64,000 bases of DNA from Paenibacillus chitinolyticus NBRC 15660 (lineage in GTDB: Bacteria; Bacillota; Bacilli; Paenibacillales; NBRC-103111): NCBI RefSeq assembly GCF_000739915.1, contig NZ_BBJT01000008.1, positions 203,937-267,936 on the forward strand. Direction: 5' to 3'. The position numbers were made by a program, and so were the translations under genes. Every line of letters begins with the position of its first letter. Positions within the stretch are counted from its first letter, which is position 1. The notes beneath the pieces are model-generated. The model worked only from the letters and a program-made list of their open reading frames with translations. It was not told where the DNA came from and searched no databases. Below, one piece after another: positions 17,105 to 27,082 of the stretch.

Positions 17105-17829
17105 TTGGTTCCGAGTAATTTCGGTGGCATGCCAGCGCTCATCTCGAAGGAAGTCTTCCAACAGGTTCAAGAAAAGATGGACAACAACAAACGTCAGTCT
17201 GGAGCGTATAAGGCTAAAGAAGTTTACCTGTTAAGCGGCCTCATCGTCTGTGGTAAGTGTCCGAAAAAAATTGGCACCCCGTATTCTATGATGGGTAATA
17301 TAAAGTTCAGCGGAAGTAACAAGCTCAAATACGTCACCTACCGCTGTGGTAATCGTGATCGGACGAAGGAATGGAATAACCCCGAGATACGCCGAGAATA
17401 CATCGAGAGCTATATTATTTCTCAATTGCAAGAGAAGACTTTTAATGAAGAGGCCATCCCACTGCTTGCCAAGCAACTGAATGACTACCATAACTCCAAG
17501 CAATCAAACGTAAAAGGCAAGCGTGAACGCCTAGCTAAGAGCCTAGAGGGTATTGAACGTCAGATTACAAATATAGTAAATGCCATTGCTAGTGGCACTT
17601 TCAACATTGCTTTGTCTAGTAAGATTTGGGAATTGAAGCAGCAGAAACTACAGCTTGGGCAGAAGCTGCTCGAAGCTAAGGGTGTAACAGAAAAAGCAGC
17701 CATCACAGAGGATACTCTGCGACAACTGCTTTTTTAAGTTCGGGTGCCACGTTGCTAAGCACAACCTCTCTGAGATCAAAAAGTTCATTGGCAGTTACGT
17801 GGAAAAGGTAATCGTCTACAAAGAGCATT
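17105..17829 (+). pseudogene. C-terminal remnant of a large serine recombinase
   Basis: The visible product starts inside the recombinase domain (GMPALISKEVFQQVQEKM), continues through the zinc-ribbon segment SGLIVCGKC, and enters a long coiled coil rich in Lys, Glu and Gln (about residues 130-200). A stop near 17735 interrupts it. After a frame change the expected ending resumes as NLSEIKKFIGSYVEKVIVYK and stops at 17829. The serine catalytic domain is absent, so the enzyme is dead. Family members integrate phages and mobile elements at attachment sites. This remnant stops 40 bases before a tmRNA 3'-end fragment, as an integrase next to its attachment site would. Confidence 0.78.
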
Positions 17830-17868
17830 AGAGGTAATCTTTAAACTCCAAATTGTGGATTTAACATA

Positions 17869-17949
17869 TGGAGCCGAGGGGAGTCGAACCCCTGTCCGAA
17901 GACAACCCCCACATAAGCTTCTACGGGTGTAGTCACGGGTTTGATGTCA
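17869..17949 (-). pseudogene. tmRNA 3'-end fragment (second displaced ssrA end)
   Basis: About 81 bases match the 3' domain of the intact ssrA, from the acceptor tip (TGGAGCCGAGGGG on the plus strand) to ACGGGTTTGATGTCA, with differences such as AGACAACCCCC for AGATAACGAC. It ends at the same internal point as the fragment at 3508. The substitutions differ from those in that fragment, so the two came from separate events or donors. A T-rich hairpin-like sequence precedes it, as at 3470. Confidence 0.85.
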
Positions 17950-17955
17950 ACGCCC

Positions 17956-18345
17956 TCATGATCCAGCATGGCCTATCGCTGTTACGAAGAGGAAGAGAAA
18001 TACAGCCATGGTTGTATTTATAATTTCGAAAAGCATGAGCGGCTTAGACATCTTAGTAGGTGATTTTGGAAACATCCCCGCTAAGTCAATGGTGTATACG
18101 ATGAAATATAAAACGGCGATCATTTGCGTGATGAGAATGGCATTAGAATGGGAAATCAATAAGAGATAGCACGCGATAAACGAAACGACCCCCAGCGAGA
18201 TCAGAAACAGATTAAAGCCCCAAAACACAACTCCTGTTAATTTTGAAAAATCTCTATTTTCAATCGGTCCTCCCGGAACCAGTATCGTGAGTAATGTTAC
18301 ATTTAAAAATACCAGCAAACTTGCAATAATCATCATGTCCTGCAT
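17956..18345 (-). CDS. Small membrane protein of unknown function
   Basis: 129 residues with four hydrophobic segments (about 5-24, 38-62, 67-90 and 102-124), so a four-helix inner-membrane protein. I recognise no family motif. The ribosome binding site is GGAAGGG ahead of an ATG. It lies 70 bases downstream of the AraC-type regulator on the same strand, so the two probably form an operon and the regulator may control it. The stop codon is six bases from the tmRNA fragment, which places it at the edge of an inserted cassette. Confidence 0.65.
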   Translation of the reverse strand: MQDMMIIASLLVFLNVTLLTILVPGGPIENRDFSKLTGVVFWGFNLFLISLGVVSFIACYLLLISHSNAILITQMIAVLYFIVYTIDLAGMFPKSPTKMSKPLMLFEIINTTMAVFLFLFVTAIGHAGS

Positions 18346-18415
18346 CGTTAACCCTTCCTCTCCTCTAGTAGTGTCTCAAGCTTAGCAGGAAGGAGAAAAA
18401 TGGTATTGTAAAAAA

Positions 18416-19231
18416 TCAGCACCTATGTTCAGATGCTTGTTGTTGGCCATGCCATAAGTAACCAAGGGTTAATTCATCCGGCAGCTCTTCCAACTCCTTA
18501 ATCGTTTTACCTGCAAATTTCTTGGATGTTTTGATCAGGTGGGACTGATCATAGTAATGATACTGCATATCCCTCCTCAGCCCTTCATCCTCAACATGCT
18601 TTCTGAATTTCACAATATTTCCATAGGTCTTTGGTGTCAGCCCGATATATTTTTTGAAAAAACGCTCCAATGAACTGACCGAAACACCAAAAAAATTAGC
18701 CATACTCACAATATTTAGGCTCTCATACTCTCGCTCCACATAGGTCAGCATTTCCTCTATGCGTCCAGTATCCTTTTCATTCAACGCTAATTTATGCATC
18801 AAAAATTGATTGATTGCCTTCGTACACTGCTCCACATCTTTAGAAATCATCATCATTAAGTACAATTCATCCAGATCGGGGTCCACATCGATGGCCTCTA
18901 CAATTCGCTCTGTCAACTCGAGGCCGGGCTCATGAAACAATTTTATAAACCCTAACGGAGTTAATGAAATCCCGATTTGATACAAATGTTGTCCATATTG
19001 AACATGTTTAGCCTCTTTCATTTGACCAATCACTGCCACATCAGGGATCACCATTTCCTCCTTTTCTCCTACCAACCTGTAAGCGGACCCATAATTGAAA
19101 ATAATATTGATATGCCCCAGCGGCATAATAATATCTCCTCTATTTCCATCGGCAAGAAAGTTAAAATCTACGATCCAGATGTAGTCCACAAGTTTATGTA
19201 AGACATTGTCAGGTTCAAAAGTTCGAATCAT
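18416..19231 (-). CDS. AraC-family transcriptional regulator
   Basis: About 271 residues. The C-terminal hundred form an AraC-type double helix-turn-helix: NIVSMANFFGVSVSSLERFF followed by KKYIGLTPKTYGNIVKFRKH. The N-terminal part (about 1-150) contains PLGHINIIFNYG and GQMKEAKHV and resembles the sensor domain found in many Bacillus and Paenibacillus AraC proteins. I chose the ATG at 19231 because AAGGAG lies nine bases before it. It is followed by a small membrane protein, and the pair is bracketed by tmRNA-derived sequences. The effector is unknown. Confidence 0.85.
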   Translation of the reverse strand: MIRTFEPDNVLHKLVDYIWIVDFNFLADGNRGDIIMPLGHINIIFNYGSAYRLVGEKEEMVIPDVAVIGQMKEAKHVQYGQHLYQIGISLTPLGFIKLFHEPGLELTERIVEAIDVDPDLDELYLMMMISKDVEQCTKAINQFLMHKLALNEKDTGRIEEMLTYVEREYESLNIVSMANFFGVSVSSLERFFKKYIGLTPKTYGNIVKFRKHVEDEGLRRDMQYHYYDQSHLIKTSKKFAGKTIKELEELPDELTLGYLWHGQQQASEHRC

Positions 19232-19360
19232 CGTAAGCATCTCCTTAAACATCAGGTTTCACACGCATCAGAGTGATTAGCGATTGAAGGCGTTCTTCCA
19301 ATAACTCCTTCCATTCCGTCTAATATGTCATACCCTCTTTATAACATGAATATGAAAAGC

Positions 19361-19388
19361 AAAAAAGCGACCTCACTAGGTCGCTTTT
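19361..19388. terminator. Bidirectional hairpin terminator
   Basis: AAAAAAGCGACCT / AGGTCGCTTTT forms a strong stem with an A-run before and a T-run after. It sits directly beside the next tmRNA-tip sequence (19393), the same hairpin-then-tip arrangement seen near 1302, 3508 and 17869. Confidence 0.7.
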
Positions 19389-19392
19389 CTGA

Positions 19393-19592
19393 TGGTGGCG
19401 AGGGGAGTATCGCAATTCCCATCTAACCTGCTCACGCAGCACCCTCCGTCGACAACCCCAGCGGTTGATTGCAATCCCGTGCTCCTCCGCTTCCCTCCGT
19501 CCGCGCGGACTGAACCCGCAGGCTTCTCCTCCAGCCTCCACGGAACAACAAAAAAGCCCCAGCCTCTCGGCTGGGACCTTTCTGTTGTTGTA
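19393..19592 (-). repeat. Native ssrA downstream flank, starting with another tmRNA tip
   Basis: This is the copy adjoining the intact ssrA. It begins with TGGTGGCGAGGGGAGTA, a one-arm copy of the tmRNA end, and runs to the real end of the gene. Related copies lie at 1302-1484 (whole length) and 5263-5391 (right part). The two tips 200 bases apart suggest tandem attachment sites. Confidence 0.75.
19550..19580 (-). terminator. Terminator of ssrA
   Basis: Read on the minus strand, the GC-rich stem CCCAGCCGAGAGGCTGGG is followed by a T-run, starting 13 bases after the tmRNA 3' end. Confidence 0.9.
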
Positions 19593-19955
19593 TGGAGGCG
19601 AGGGGAGTCGAACCCCTGTCCGAAGATAACGACACATAAGCTTCTACGGGTGTAGTCACGGGTTTGATGTCACCCAAGCAAGCGCCCCGTAACCGGCTCT
19701 CACTAAGGTCAGCCTGATTGTCTTCTTCAGCACACCCCAGGCGGAGATGTGACAGCGTATCCCACTAAAGGTTAGCCCCTACATCCGGCACATGGGCGAT
19801 ACAGGAGAGGAGCACGCTCACAGGTTATTAAGCTGCGAAAGCGTAGTTTTGTTGTTGTTTGCCGTTTAATAGGCTTTAGCGTTGATGAAGCGGACGCGTC
19901 CCCACTACCCGCTACCCATGCTCGAACTACCCCCGTCGAATCCAAAAACGCCCCC
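19593..19955 (-). ncRNA. ssrA: Transfer-messenger RNA (tmRNA), intact
   Basis: The 5' end GGGGGCG pairs with the 3' strand CGCCTCC, followed by discriminator A; CCA is not encoded. The T-arm GGGGTTCGACTCCCC is present. The reading frame after the resume point encodes GKQQQNYAFAA and then TAA, giving the tag AGKQQQNYAFAA with the initial alanine from charged tmRNA; it ends in the hydrophobic AFAA expected for ClpXP recognition. At about 363 bases the length is normal. It rescues stalled ribosomes with SmpB, whose gene lies 160 bases upstream. Its 3' end appears to be the integration site for the elements to its left. Confidence 0.96.
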
Positions 19956-20117
19956 GTAATAGAAAAGGAACTCGGATGCAACGGCTCATCGAGCCGGATG
20001 CTGTGTTCTTCTTACTCATTTATTATACCACATTTCCCGCCAAAAGCAGGTGCTGATCCATGGAAGTCCAGGATCGGTTTCCCACCCGCTCCCGCAAGGA
20101 GCAGCTAATAAACCACA

Positions 20118-20603
20118 TTACCTGGCGACCTTCTGCTTCTCACGCAGAGCCCGCTGAATATCACGCTGAGCATCGCGTTTAGCCGCTGTATCGCGCTTGT
20201 CGTACTGCTTCTTACCTTTACCGAGTCCGATCAGCAGTTTCGCATAGCCGTTGCGGATATAAATCTTAAGCGGGACCAGCGTGTAGCCTTCCTGCTTGGA
20301 AGCGCCGATCAGCTTGTTGATTTCCGCTTTCTTCAAGAGCAGCTTTCTCGCTCTCGTCGGATCGGTCGGATTGTTCCGATTTCCCTGTTCAAAAGGACTG
20401 ATGTGCATATTATGCACGAACGCTTCGGCATTGCGGATGGTTGCGAACGAATCCGAAAGATTCGCCCGGCCGTTCCGCAGGGATTTGATTTCCGTACCCG
20501 TCAGCACAAGCCCGCACTCGTAAGTGTCTTCAATAAAATAGTCATGCGAAGCTTTCTTATTCTGTGCCAGCACCTTGCCGTCCGCTTTCTTGGTCACGGT
20601 CAT
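20118..20603 (-). CDS. smpB: SsrA-binding protein SmpB
   Basis: 161 residues, standard length. It carries the SmpB blocks [38 protein letters not shown] and the C-terminal basic tail ([19 protein letters not shown]) that enters the ribosomal A site. It binds the tRNA-like domain of tmRNA for trans-translation. I chose the ATG at 20603 because GGAGGG lies just before it; the longer frame upstream lacks SmpB sequence. It lies between rnr and ssrA, the usual Bacillales order, and both partners face the same way. Confidence 0.96.
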   Translation of the reverse strand: MTVTKKADGKVLAQNKKASHDYFIEDTYECGLVLTGTEIKSLRNGRANLSDSFATIRNAEAFVHNMHISPFEQGNRNNPTDPTRARKLLLKKAEINKLIGASKQEGYTLVPLKIYIRNGYAKLLIGLGKGKKQYDKRDTAAKRDAQRDIQRALREKQKVAR

Positions 20604-20988
20604 CCCTCCAGTCGTCCATGCTATTAATACCCCATCCGTGCCTTTTTGAAAAGGCGGAGTGTTCTTTATTGTAGCAATTTCCCTGCCAAAAATCAAGAAA
20701 CGCCCGAACCATGGCATGTCCGTTAAAAAGACGCGCGCACGGTCGGGCCGTTTATTTAATTCTCATGTATTTATTTGCCGCTGTAAAAATTCAACAGGCT
20801 TAACTTTTAGGCATGTAAGCTCTGTTTATGCAAAGGATAAACGCCTCACTGTCTCCGTACGACCCACCATCGGAATGTATGCCAGACAGCAGCCGTCAGC
20901 GCGCGGGATTCCCACGGATCATCACGAACCATAAGCCTATCGCAAATCAGCGGGCTTCAAACCGCTTACCCCCTGCCGCCCGCGCCCG

Positions 20989-23913
20989 CTACCGGCGCGG
21001 ACGTCCACGCCGGCCGCCCGGCTCGAACGGGTCGCGGCCGTCCGGCGTGTGCCGGTCGCCGCGGACCGTCTTCGTCAGCGCGTTCACGGACGACGCCCAG
21101 TTGCCGGAGTACGTCGACTCCTTCCGCGCGCCTCCGCTCTCGCGGCCCGCTCCCTCGCCCGCATCGCGTCCCCTCCGGCCGCGGCCGCCTTGGCCGCCGC
21201 CTTCGCCGGACTCACCGCGCAGCGAGACACCGCGGGCCGGAGCGGCGCCTTTGCGGCGCTTGCCGCCACCGTCGGTGCCTGCAGCCGGTGTTACGGCCGC
21301 TTCTCCTTCGGCTCCGCCGCCCTTGCGCTTCCGGCGACGCCCGCCGCCATTCTCGCCGGACTCTGTCACAAGTCCGTTCTCACGGCCTGTATCGGGCTTT
21401 GCAGCCGGATTGCCTCCCTTGCGGCGCTTACGTCCTCTGCCGGCTCCCGGAGCCTCCTGGGACAAGCTGCCGCCCTCAGACGGCGTACCGCCCGGTGCCG
21501 CTGCCGGCGTGATTCCGAGCGGCGCTTCACCCGATGCGCCTTTCTTCTTCCGTCTGCGGCGCTTCGTTCCGCCGCCTTCGGATGCTCCTGCCGCATCGGC
21601 AGCACCTGCTGCTCCACCCGGCGAACCAGGTTTCACGATGACATCCCGCACACGGCCGCGGTCTTTACCGCGTCCGTCTTTGACAGGACGCCCGCCTGCA
21701 ACGCGCTTCTTCTGGCCCCCGCGGCCGCCGGACTTGCTGCGGTCGAGCATGCTGAACTTATTGGAACGAGGCTTCATATCCACCATTTCGAAGTCAATCG
21801 TTTTCTCGTCCATATTGACCCGGCCTACACGAACTTTAACTTCGTCGCCGATCCGGTAAATTTTCGACGTGCGTTCCCCGATAAGGGCATGCTGCATCTC
21901 GTGATAGTGATAGTAATCGTCCGTCATATCGCTCAGGCGGATCAGGCCCTCGACCGTATTCTCCAGCTCCACGAATATCCCAAAGCTCGTCACGCTCGAA
22001 ATAATGCCCTCGAATTCCTCGCCGACTTTATCCAGCATGAACTCCGCTTTTTTCAGCGCATCGGTTTCTCGCTCCGCATCAACGGCCACACGCTCACGCT
22101 GGGAAGACTGCTCGGCGATATCGTCCATCCGGCCGCGCAAATATTCGCTGCGCTTATCGGTCAGTGCCCCGCCGTTCTCAAGCACTTCCCGGATCACACG
22201 GTGAATGATCAAATCCGGATAACGCCGGATCGGAGACGTAAAGTGGGAGTAGAACTCCGCCGCCAGACCGAAATGCCCGATGCTGTTGGAATCGTAACGG
22301 GCCTGCTTCATGGAACGGAGCATCACCGTACTGATGACGGTCTCCTCCTTCGTCCCTTTGATCTCTTCAAGAAGAGACTGGAGCGCGCGCGGGTGCACGG
22401 TGTTGCCGCGTCCGCGTACCACGTAACCGAAATTCGTAATGAACTCCATGAAATGAGCCAGCTTCTCCGCATCCGGATCTTCGTGAATCCGGTACAGGAA
22501 CGGCACCTTCAACCAATGGAAGTGCTCGGCAACCGTTTCGTTGGCCGCGAGCATAAACTCTTCGATAATCATTTCCGCGATGGAACGCTCGCGCTTGACG
22601 ATATCGACCGGGGTTCCGTCCTTGTCGACAATGATTTTCGATTCCTGGAAATCGAAATCAATCGCGCCGCGCTGAATACGGCGGTTGCGCAGCTTCATGG
22701 CGAGCTCTTCCATCAGCTTGAAATCGTCCACAAGGTAACCGTAACGCTCCAGAAGGTCCGCATCGGGTTCTTCCTCGGTGAGCAGCTTGCGGACGTTGTT
22801 GTAGGTCATTCTTTCACTTGTTTTGATCACGCTCGTAAAAACGTCGTGCCTCACCACGTTAAGCTCGGCATCGAACTCCATCTCGCAGGACATAGTCAGG
22901 CGGTCGACCTGCGGGTTGAGCGAGCAGATCCCGTTGGACAACCGGTGCGGCAGCATCGGTATGACCCGGTCCACCAGATACACCGAACAGCCGCGGTTGT
23001 AGGCTTCGCGATCCAGTGCGGAATTTTCCGTCACATAGTAACTTACGTCCGCAATGTGAACGCCCAGCAGATAATTGCCGTTCGGCAGCCGTTCCACGTT
23101 TACGGCATCATCAAGATCCTTCGCATCCTCGCCGTCGATGGTCACGATGCGTTTGCCGCGCAGATCCCGGCGCTTCTGGCTGACGATTTCTTCTTCCGTG
23201 ATGGAGTCCGGGACACTTTCCGCCTCCCCGATCACTTCTTCGCTGAACGCTTCCGGAAGCTGGAACTTGCGGATGATGGACAAAATGTCCACACCGGGGT
23301 CGTCCTTGTGGCCGAGAATTTCGATCACTTCGCCTTGGGCAGCCGCACGGCCCTCGGGATATTGGACAATGTTAACGACGACCTTTTGTCCGTCTGCCGC
23401 ACCGAGGAAAGCGTTTTTCGGAATAAAAATATCCCGCTGCACGCGCTTGTCGTCCGGAACGACGAATCCGTAGCTTTCGTGATTCTGGAACGTTCCCACG
23501 ATTCTCGTATTGGCGCGTGTGACGACGCGGTCCACTTCCCCCTCGAGCTTGCCTCCGGCGGCGCCTTTGCTCGTAACGCGGACGAGAATAATGTCATTAT
23601 TCATCGCCGTATTCATGTCATTGGCATGAATGTACACGTCGGGGTGATCCCTGTCGTCCGGAATCAAGAATCCGAATCCTTTGGGGTGAGCCTGCAGCCG
23701 GCCACGGATGAGATTCATCCGCTCCGGCACTCCGTAACGGTCGTTGCGCGTGCGCAGTACGTGTCCAGATTGCTCCAAGTCGTTAAGCAGCTTGACGAAA
23801 TCTTTGAATTCCGAAGCGCTCTCAATGCCGAAATGCTTTTCAAGCTCCTGGTACGTCATCGGCTTGTACGCATTCTCGTGCATAAAATTTAATATATCCT
23901 GCTCTGTCACCAT
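20989..23913 (-). CDS. rnr: Ribonuclease R with a long basic, glycine-rich tail
   Basis: 974 residues from the ATG at 23913 (GAAGGTGAC upstream). It degrades structured RNA 3' to 5' and works with tmRNA in clearing stalled messages. Order: N-terminal helix-turn-helix (about 1-65), cold-shock domains (about 75-225), the RNB catalytic domain with [16 protein letters not shown] (about 290), and an S1 domain (about 635-712). The last 262 residues (713-974) are low complexity, with [36 protein letters not shown] and GGKRRKG blocks in Gly/Ala/Glu-rich sequence. Most RNase R proteins have a much shorter lysine-rich tail. The tail DNA is very GC-rich. Confidence 0.95.
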   Translation of the reverse strand: MVTEQDILNFMHENAYKPMTYQELEKHFGIESASEFKDFVKLLNDLEQSGHVLRTRNDRYGVPERMNLIRGRLQAHPKGFGFLIPDDRDHPDVYIHANDMNTAMNNDIILVRVTSKGAAGGKLEGEVDRVVTRANTRIVGTFQNHESYGFVVPDDKRVQRDIFIPKNAFLGAADGQKVVVNIVQYPEGRAAAQGEVIEILGHKDDPGVDILSIIRKFQLPEAFSEEVIGEAESVPDSITEEEIVSQKRRDLRGKRIVTIDGEDAKDLDDAVNVERLPNGNYLLGVHIADVSYYVTENSALDREAYNRGCSVYLVDRVIPMLPHRLSNGICSLNPQVDRLTMSCEMEFDAELNVVRHDVFTSVIKTSERMTYNNVRKLLTEEEPDADLLERYGYLVDDFKLMEELAMKLRNRRIQRGAIDFDFQESKIIVDKDGTPVDIVKRERSIAEMIIEEFMLAANETVAEHFHWLKVPFLYRIHEDPDAEKLAHFMEFITNFGYVVRGRGNTVHPRALQSLLEEIKGTKEETVISTVMLRSMKQARYDSNSIGHFGLAAEFYSHFTSPIRRYPDLIIHRVIREVLENGGALTDKRSEYLRGRMDDIAEQSSQRERVAVDAERETDALKKAEFMLDKVGEEFEGIISSVTSFGIFVELENTVEGLIRLSDMTDDYYHYHEMQHALIGERTSKIYRIGDEVKVRVGRVNMDEKTIDFEMVDMKPRSNKFSMLDRSKSGGRGGQKKRVAGGRPVKDGRGKDRGRVRDVIVKPGSPGGAAGAADAAGASEGGGTKRRRRKKKGASGEAPLGITPAAAPGGTPSEGGSLSQEAPGAGRGRKRRKGGNPAAKPDTGRENGLVTESGENGGGRRRKRKGGGAEGEAAVTPAAGTDGGGKRRKGAAPARGVSLRGESGEGGGQGGRGRRGRDAGEGAGRESGGARKESTYSGNWASSVNALTKTVRGDRHTPDGRDPFEPGGRRGRPRR

Positions 23914-24361
23914 AGTTGTCACCTTCTTATTAGGTTGAGCTTCTCCGTATTCATACCCGATAACCATTTCTTTGAACAGGCTTAGCCGCTGCTGCAAATC
24001 GCATCCTCTACCCGTTGTCGGGCCATCAAGGGGATCTCCAGGTCCTGTTCTTCCGCTTTTCCCCCTGCCTCCGGGGCATCTCGGTCTGGCGGTGTATGAT
24101 TGTGTGCGAGTGTCCCTATCGGCCTGTACGGCCAAGGGTAACGGGTGTGCCTTCGTTGGGTCTTCTTGCAGCTTTCCGGTCGTTGATTCGTTTAAGCTTC
24201 TGCTTTATCATTCCTCACGGTTCCCGGCGAGACCCACAATTAACCGGTTGACAAGCAGGTGCAAGTTACTAACCAGTATATCCTGAAAAGACAAAAACAT
24301 AAACCAATCAATTGCATCAGCCGCCGAGCCCCTCGTTATTCGCAAACGGCAAAACGCCATG
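23914..24361. other. Long intergenic region between secG and rnr
   Basis: About 450 bases. I find no gene with a convincing start or domain; the frames here are short or extend from rnr without a ribosome binding site. The rnr promoter is presumably here, but I cannot point to clear -35 and -10 elements. In Bacillus a carboxylesterase gene lies at this place; it is absent here. Confidence 0.5.
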
Positions 24362-24395
24362 AAAAAACAGCAGGAGTAGCATCCCCCTGCTGTTT
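24362..24395 (-). terminator. Terminator downstream of secG
   Basis: On the minus strand AAACAGCAGG and CCTGCTGTTT form a stem followed by a T-run, about 30 bases after the secG stop. Confidence 0.85.
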
Positions 24396-24424
24396 GCAAT
24401 TTATGTGCACCGTCTGTTCAGTTG

Positions 24425-24661
24425 TTAATACTTCACTACGTAGGCCACGATGACCGTCAATACAATAAAAATAGCCGCCAAAACCACGGTAATCCGGGCC
24501 AGAACCAGGTCCATGCCTCTAGCTTTCGTTTTGCCGAACAGATGCTCGGCACCGCCGCTGATCGCACCGGAAAGTCCCGCACTTTTACCCTTTTGTAGTA
24601 ATACCGTTACAATTAAGCCCAGCGAGGCGATAACCAACAAAACTTTTAACAGGATAACCAA
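24425..24661 (-). CDS. secG: Preprotein translocase subunit SecG
   Basis: 78 residues with two membrane helices and the SecG loop: [20 protein letters not shown], then [14 protein letters not shown]. It is the small third subunit of the SecYEG channel. It lies between the glycolytic operon and rnr, the conserved Bacillales position. Its own terminator follows. Confidence 0.95.
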   Translation of the reverse strand: MVILLKVLLVIASLGLIVTVLLQKGKSAGLSGAISGGAEHLFGKTKARGMDLVLARITVVLAAIFIVLTVIVAYVVKY

Positions 24662-24782
24662 TTCGACACCTCATTAGCATGTTCTTATTTTTAGAATGTG
24701 CATAAAAAGTCTATCATAAAAGGCCTTTTTCTGCAAGATTCTGGTTGAACAACCTCACTTATTTTCCCCCGATTTATAAAAG

Positions 24783-24824
24783 AAAACCCGCCGACGGAAC
24801 AGAGCTTCCATCCAGCGGGTCGTT
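24783..24824 (-). terminator. Terminator downstream of the M50-like peptidase gene
   Basis: On the minus strand ACCCGC and GCGGGT close a stem with an inner GGAA / TTCC pairing, followed by TTTTCTTTT. Confidence 0.75.
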
Positions 24825-24845
24825 TATTGCGATTTAACGACAGGA

Positions 24846-25577
24846 TTACCGTTCCCCCGGTCCCATCGGGTAGGCTCTTTCGGACCTCCGGGCTTTCTTT
24901 CGTCTGTTTGCATCTCCACCCAGAAAATACTGAATGGCCGCTTTGGCGCACCAGAGAGAGAAAACCAGGAAAACAACGCCCCAGATCAGAGCCGGTATAG
25001 GCGTGATGGATGCCAGGTTCGTTGCGTCTCCCGCTTTGTTCGGATTACCAGCCGCCAGGAGAGCTAGCGTCAGCGGCCCGTAGACCGACTCCTCCAGACA
25101 CAGGAAGGCGACGAGCAAATAATAGGCGTTGCGGATAAACCCGCTCGTAAAAGCGAGCACAATGATGTTCAGCGCGATGAAGCCGATCAGCCACCCGACG
25201 CCGAATTCATTGCGTACGAACAGCACCAGAGACAGCACGGCGACCACCGTCGTTACCTGGAGTCCCAGTCTTTGCTTCCCCCGGGCATTCGCCCAGAAAA
25301 GAAAAACCGCAAACAAGGACGCCGTCACATAGCCTGCGATCGAAATCGGCAGGAGTTTCCACGAGCCGCTGACCGACGAGTAAGTAACCCCGCTGTGATC
25401 GGCATTGAGCACGATAGCCATGACTTTGCCCGACAGGATCATCGTCACGGCTGCGTGCCCGAACTCATGAACCATGGTGTCCAGGTTGCGGAAATAGGCC
25501 GAGAAAGGGATGAACTGAGTTAATAAGGCCGACCCGATTAACAACAAAATCGTTTTTACCCAAGCACTCATATTCAT
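24846..25577 (-). CDS. M50-type membrane metallopeptidase-like protein
   Basis: 243 residues with about six hydrophobic helices and a zinc motif HEFGH near residue 37 within TMVHEFGHAAVTMILSG. This fits the M50 family of site-2-type membrane peptidases found widely in Firmicutes as uncharacterised proteins. The second metal ligand motif (NxxPxxxxDG) is not evident, so peptidase activity is uncertain. The C-terminus is basic (RRKKARRSERAY) and probably cytoplasmic. It sits between eno and secG on the same strand, 52 bases after eno, so it may be read through from the glycolytic operon. Confidence 0.75.
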   Translation of the reverse strand: MNMSAWVKTILLLIGSALLTQFIPFSAYFRNLDTMVHEFGHAAVTMILSGKVMAIVLNADHSGVTYSSVSGSWKLLPISIAGYVTASLFAVFLFWANARGKQRLGLQVTTVVAVLSLVLFVRNEFGVGWLIGFIALNIIVLAFTSGFIRNAYYLLVAFLCLEESVYGPLTLALLAAGNPNKAGDATNLASITPIPALIWGVVFLVFSLWCAKAAIQYFLGGDANRRKKARRSERAYPMGPGER

Positions 25578-25629
25578 GACCCTCCCCGACGTTTAAAAAG
25601 CTAAATCATTAACTTTGTGAAAGGTTTTC

Positions 25630-27047
<1,418 letters not shown>

Positions 27048-27082
27048 AACTTGGTGTCTTAATCAAAAAGCGGAAGGGTTAC

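Noticed and set aside
1030..19590. Insertion sequences with intact transposases, or a CRISPR array, in the accessory region.
   Set aside because: No transposase domain, terminal inverted repeats with target duplication, or regularly spaced direct repeats with unique spacers were seen; the repeats present derive from ssrA.
19320..19677. Short minus-strand frames across the ssrA flank.
   Set aside because: They overlap the terminator and the structured end of the tmRNA gene and have no coding features.
21049..23892. Long open frame on the plus strand opposite rnr (about 947 codons).
   Set aside because: It lies wholly antisense to a clearly recognisable RNase R, has no ribosome binding site or family motif, and its composition is a by-product of the GC-rich third positions of rnr.
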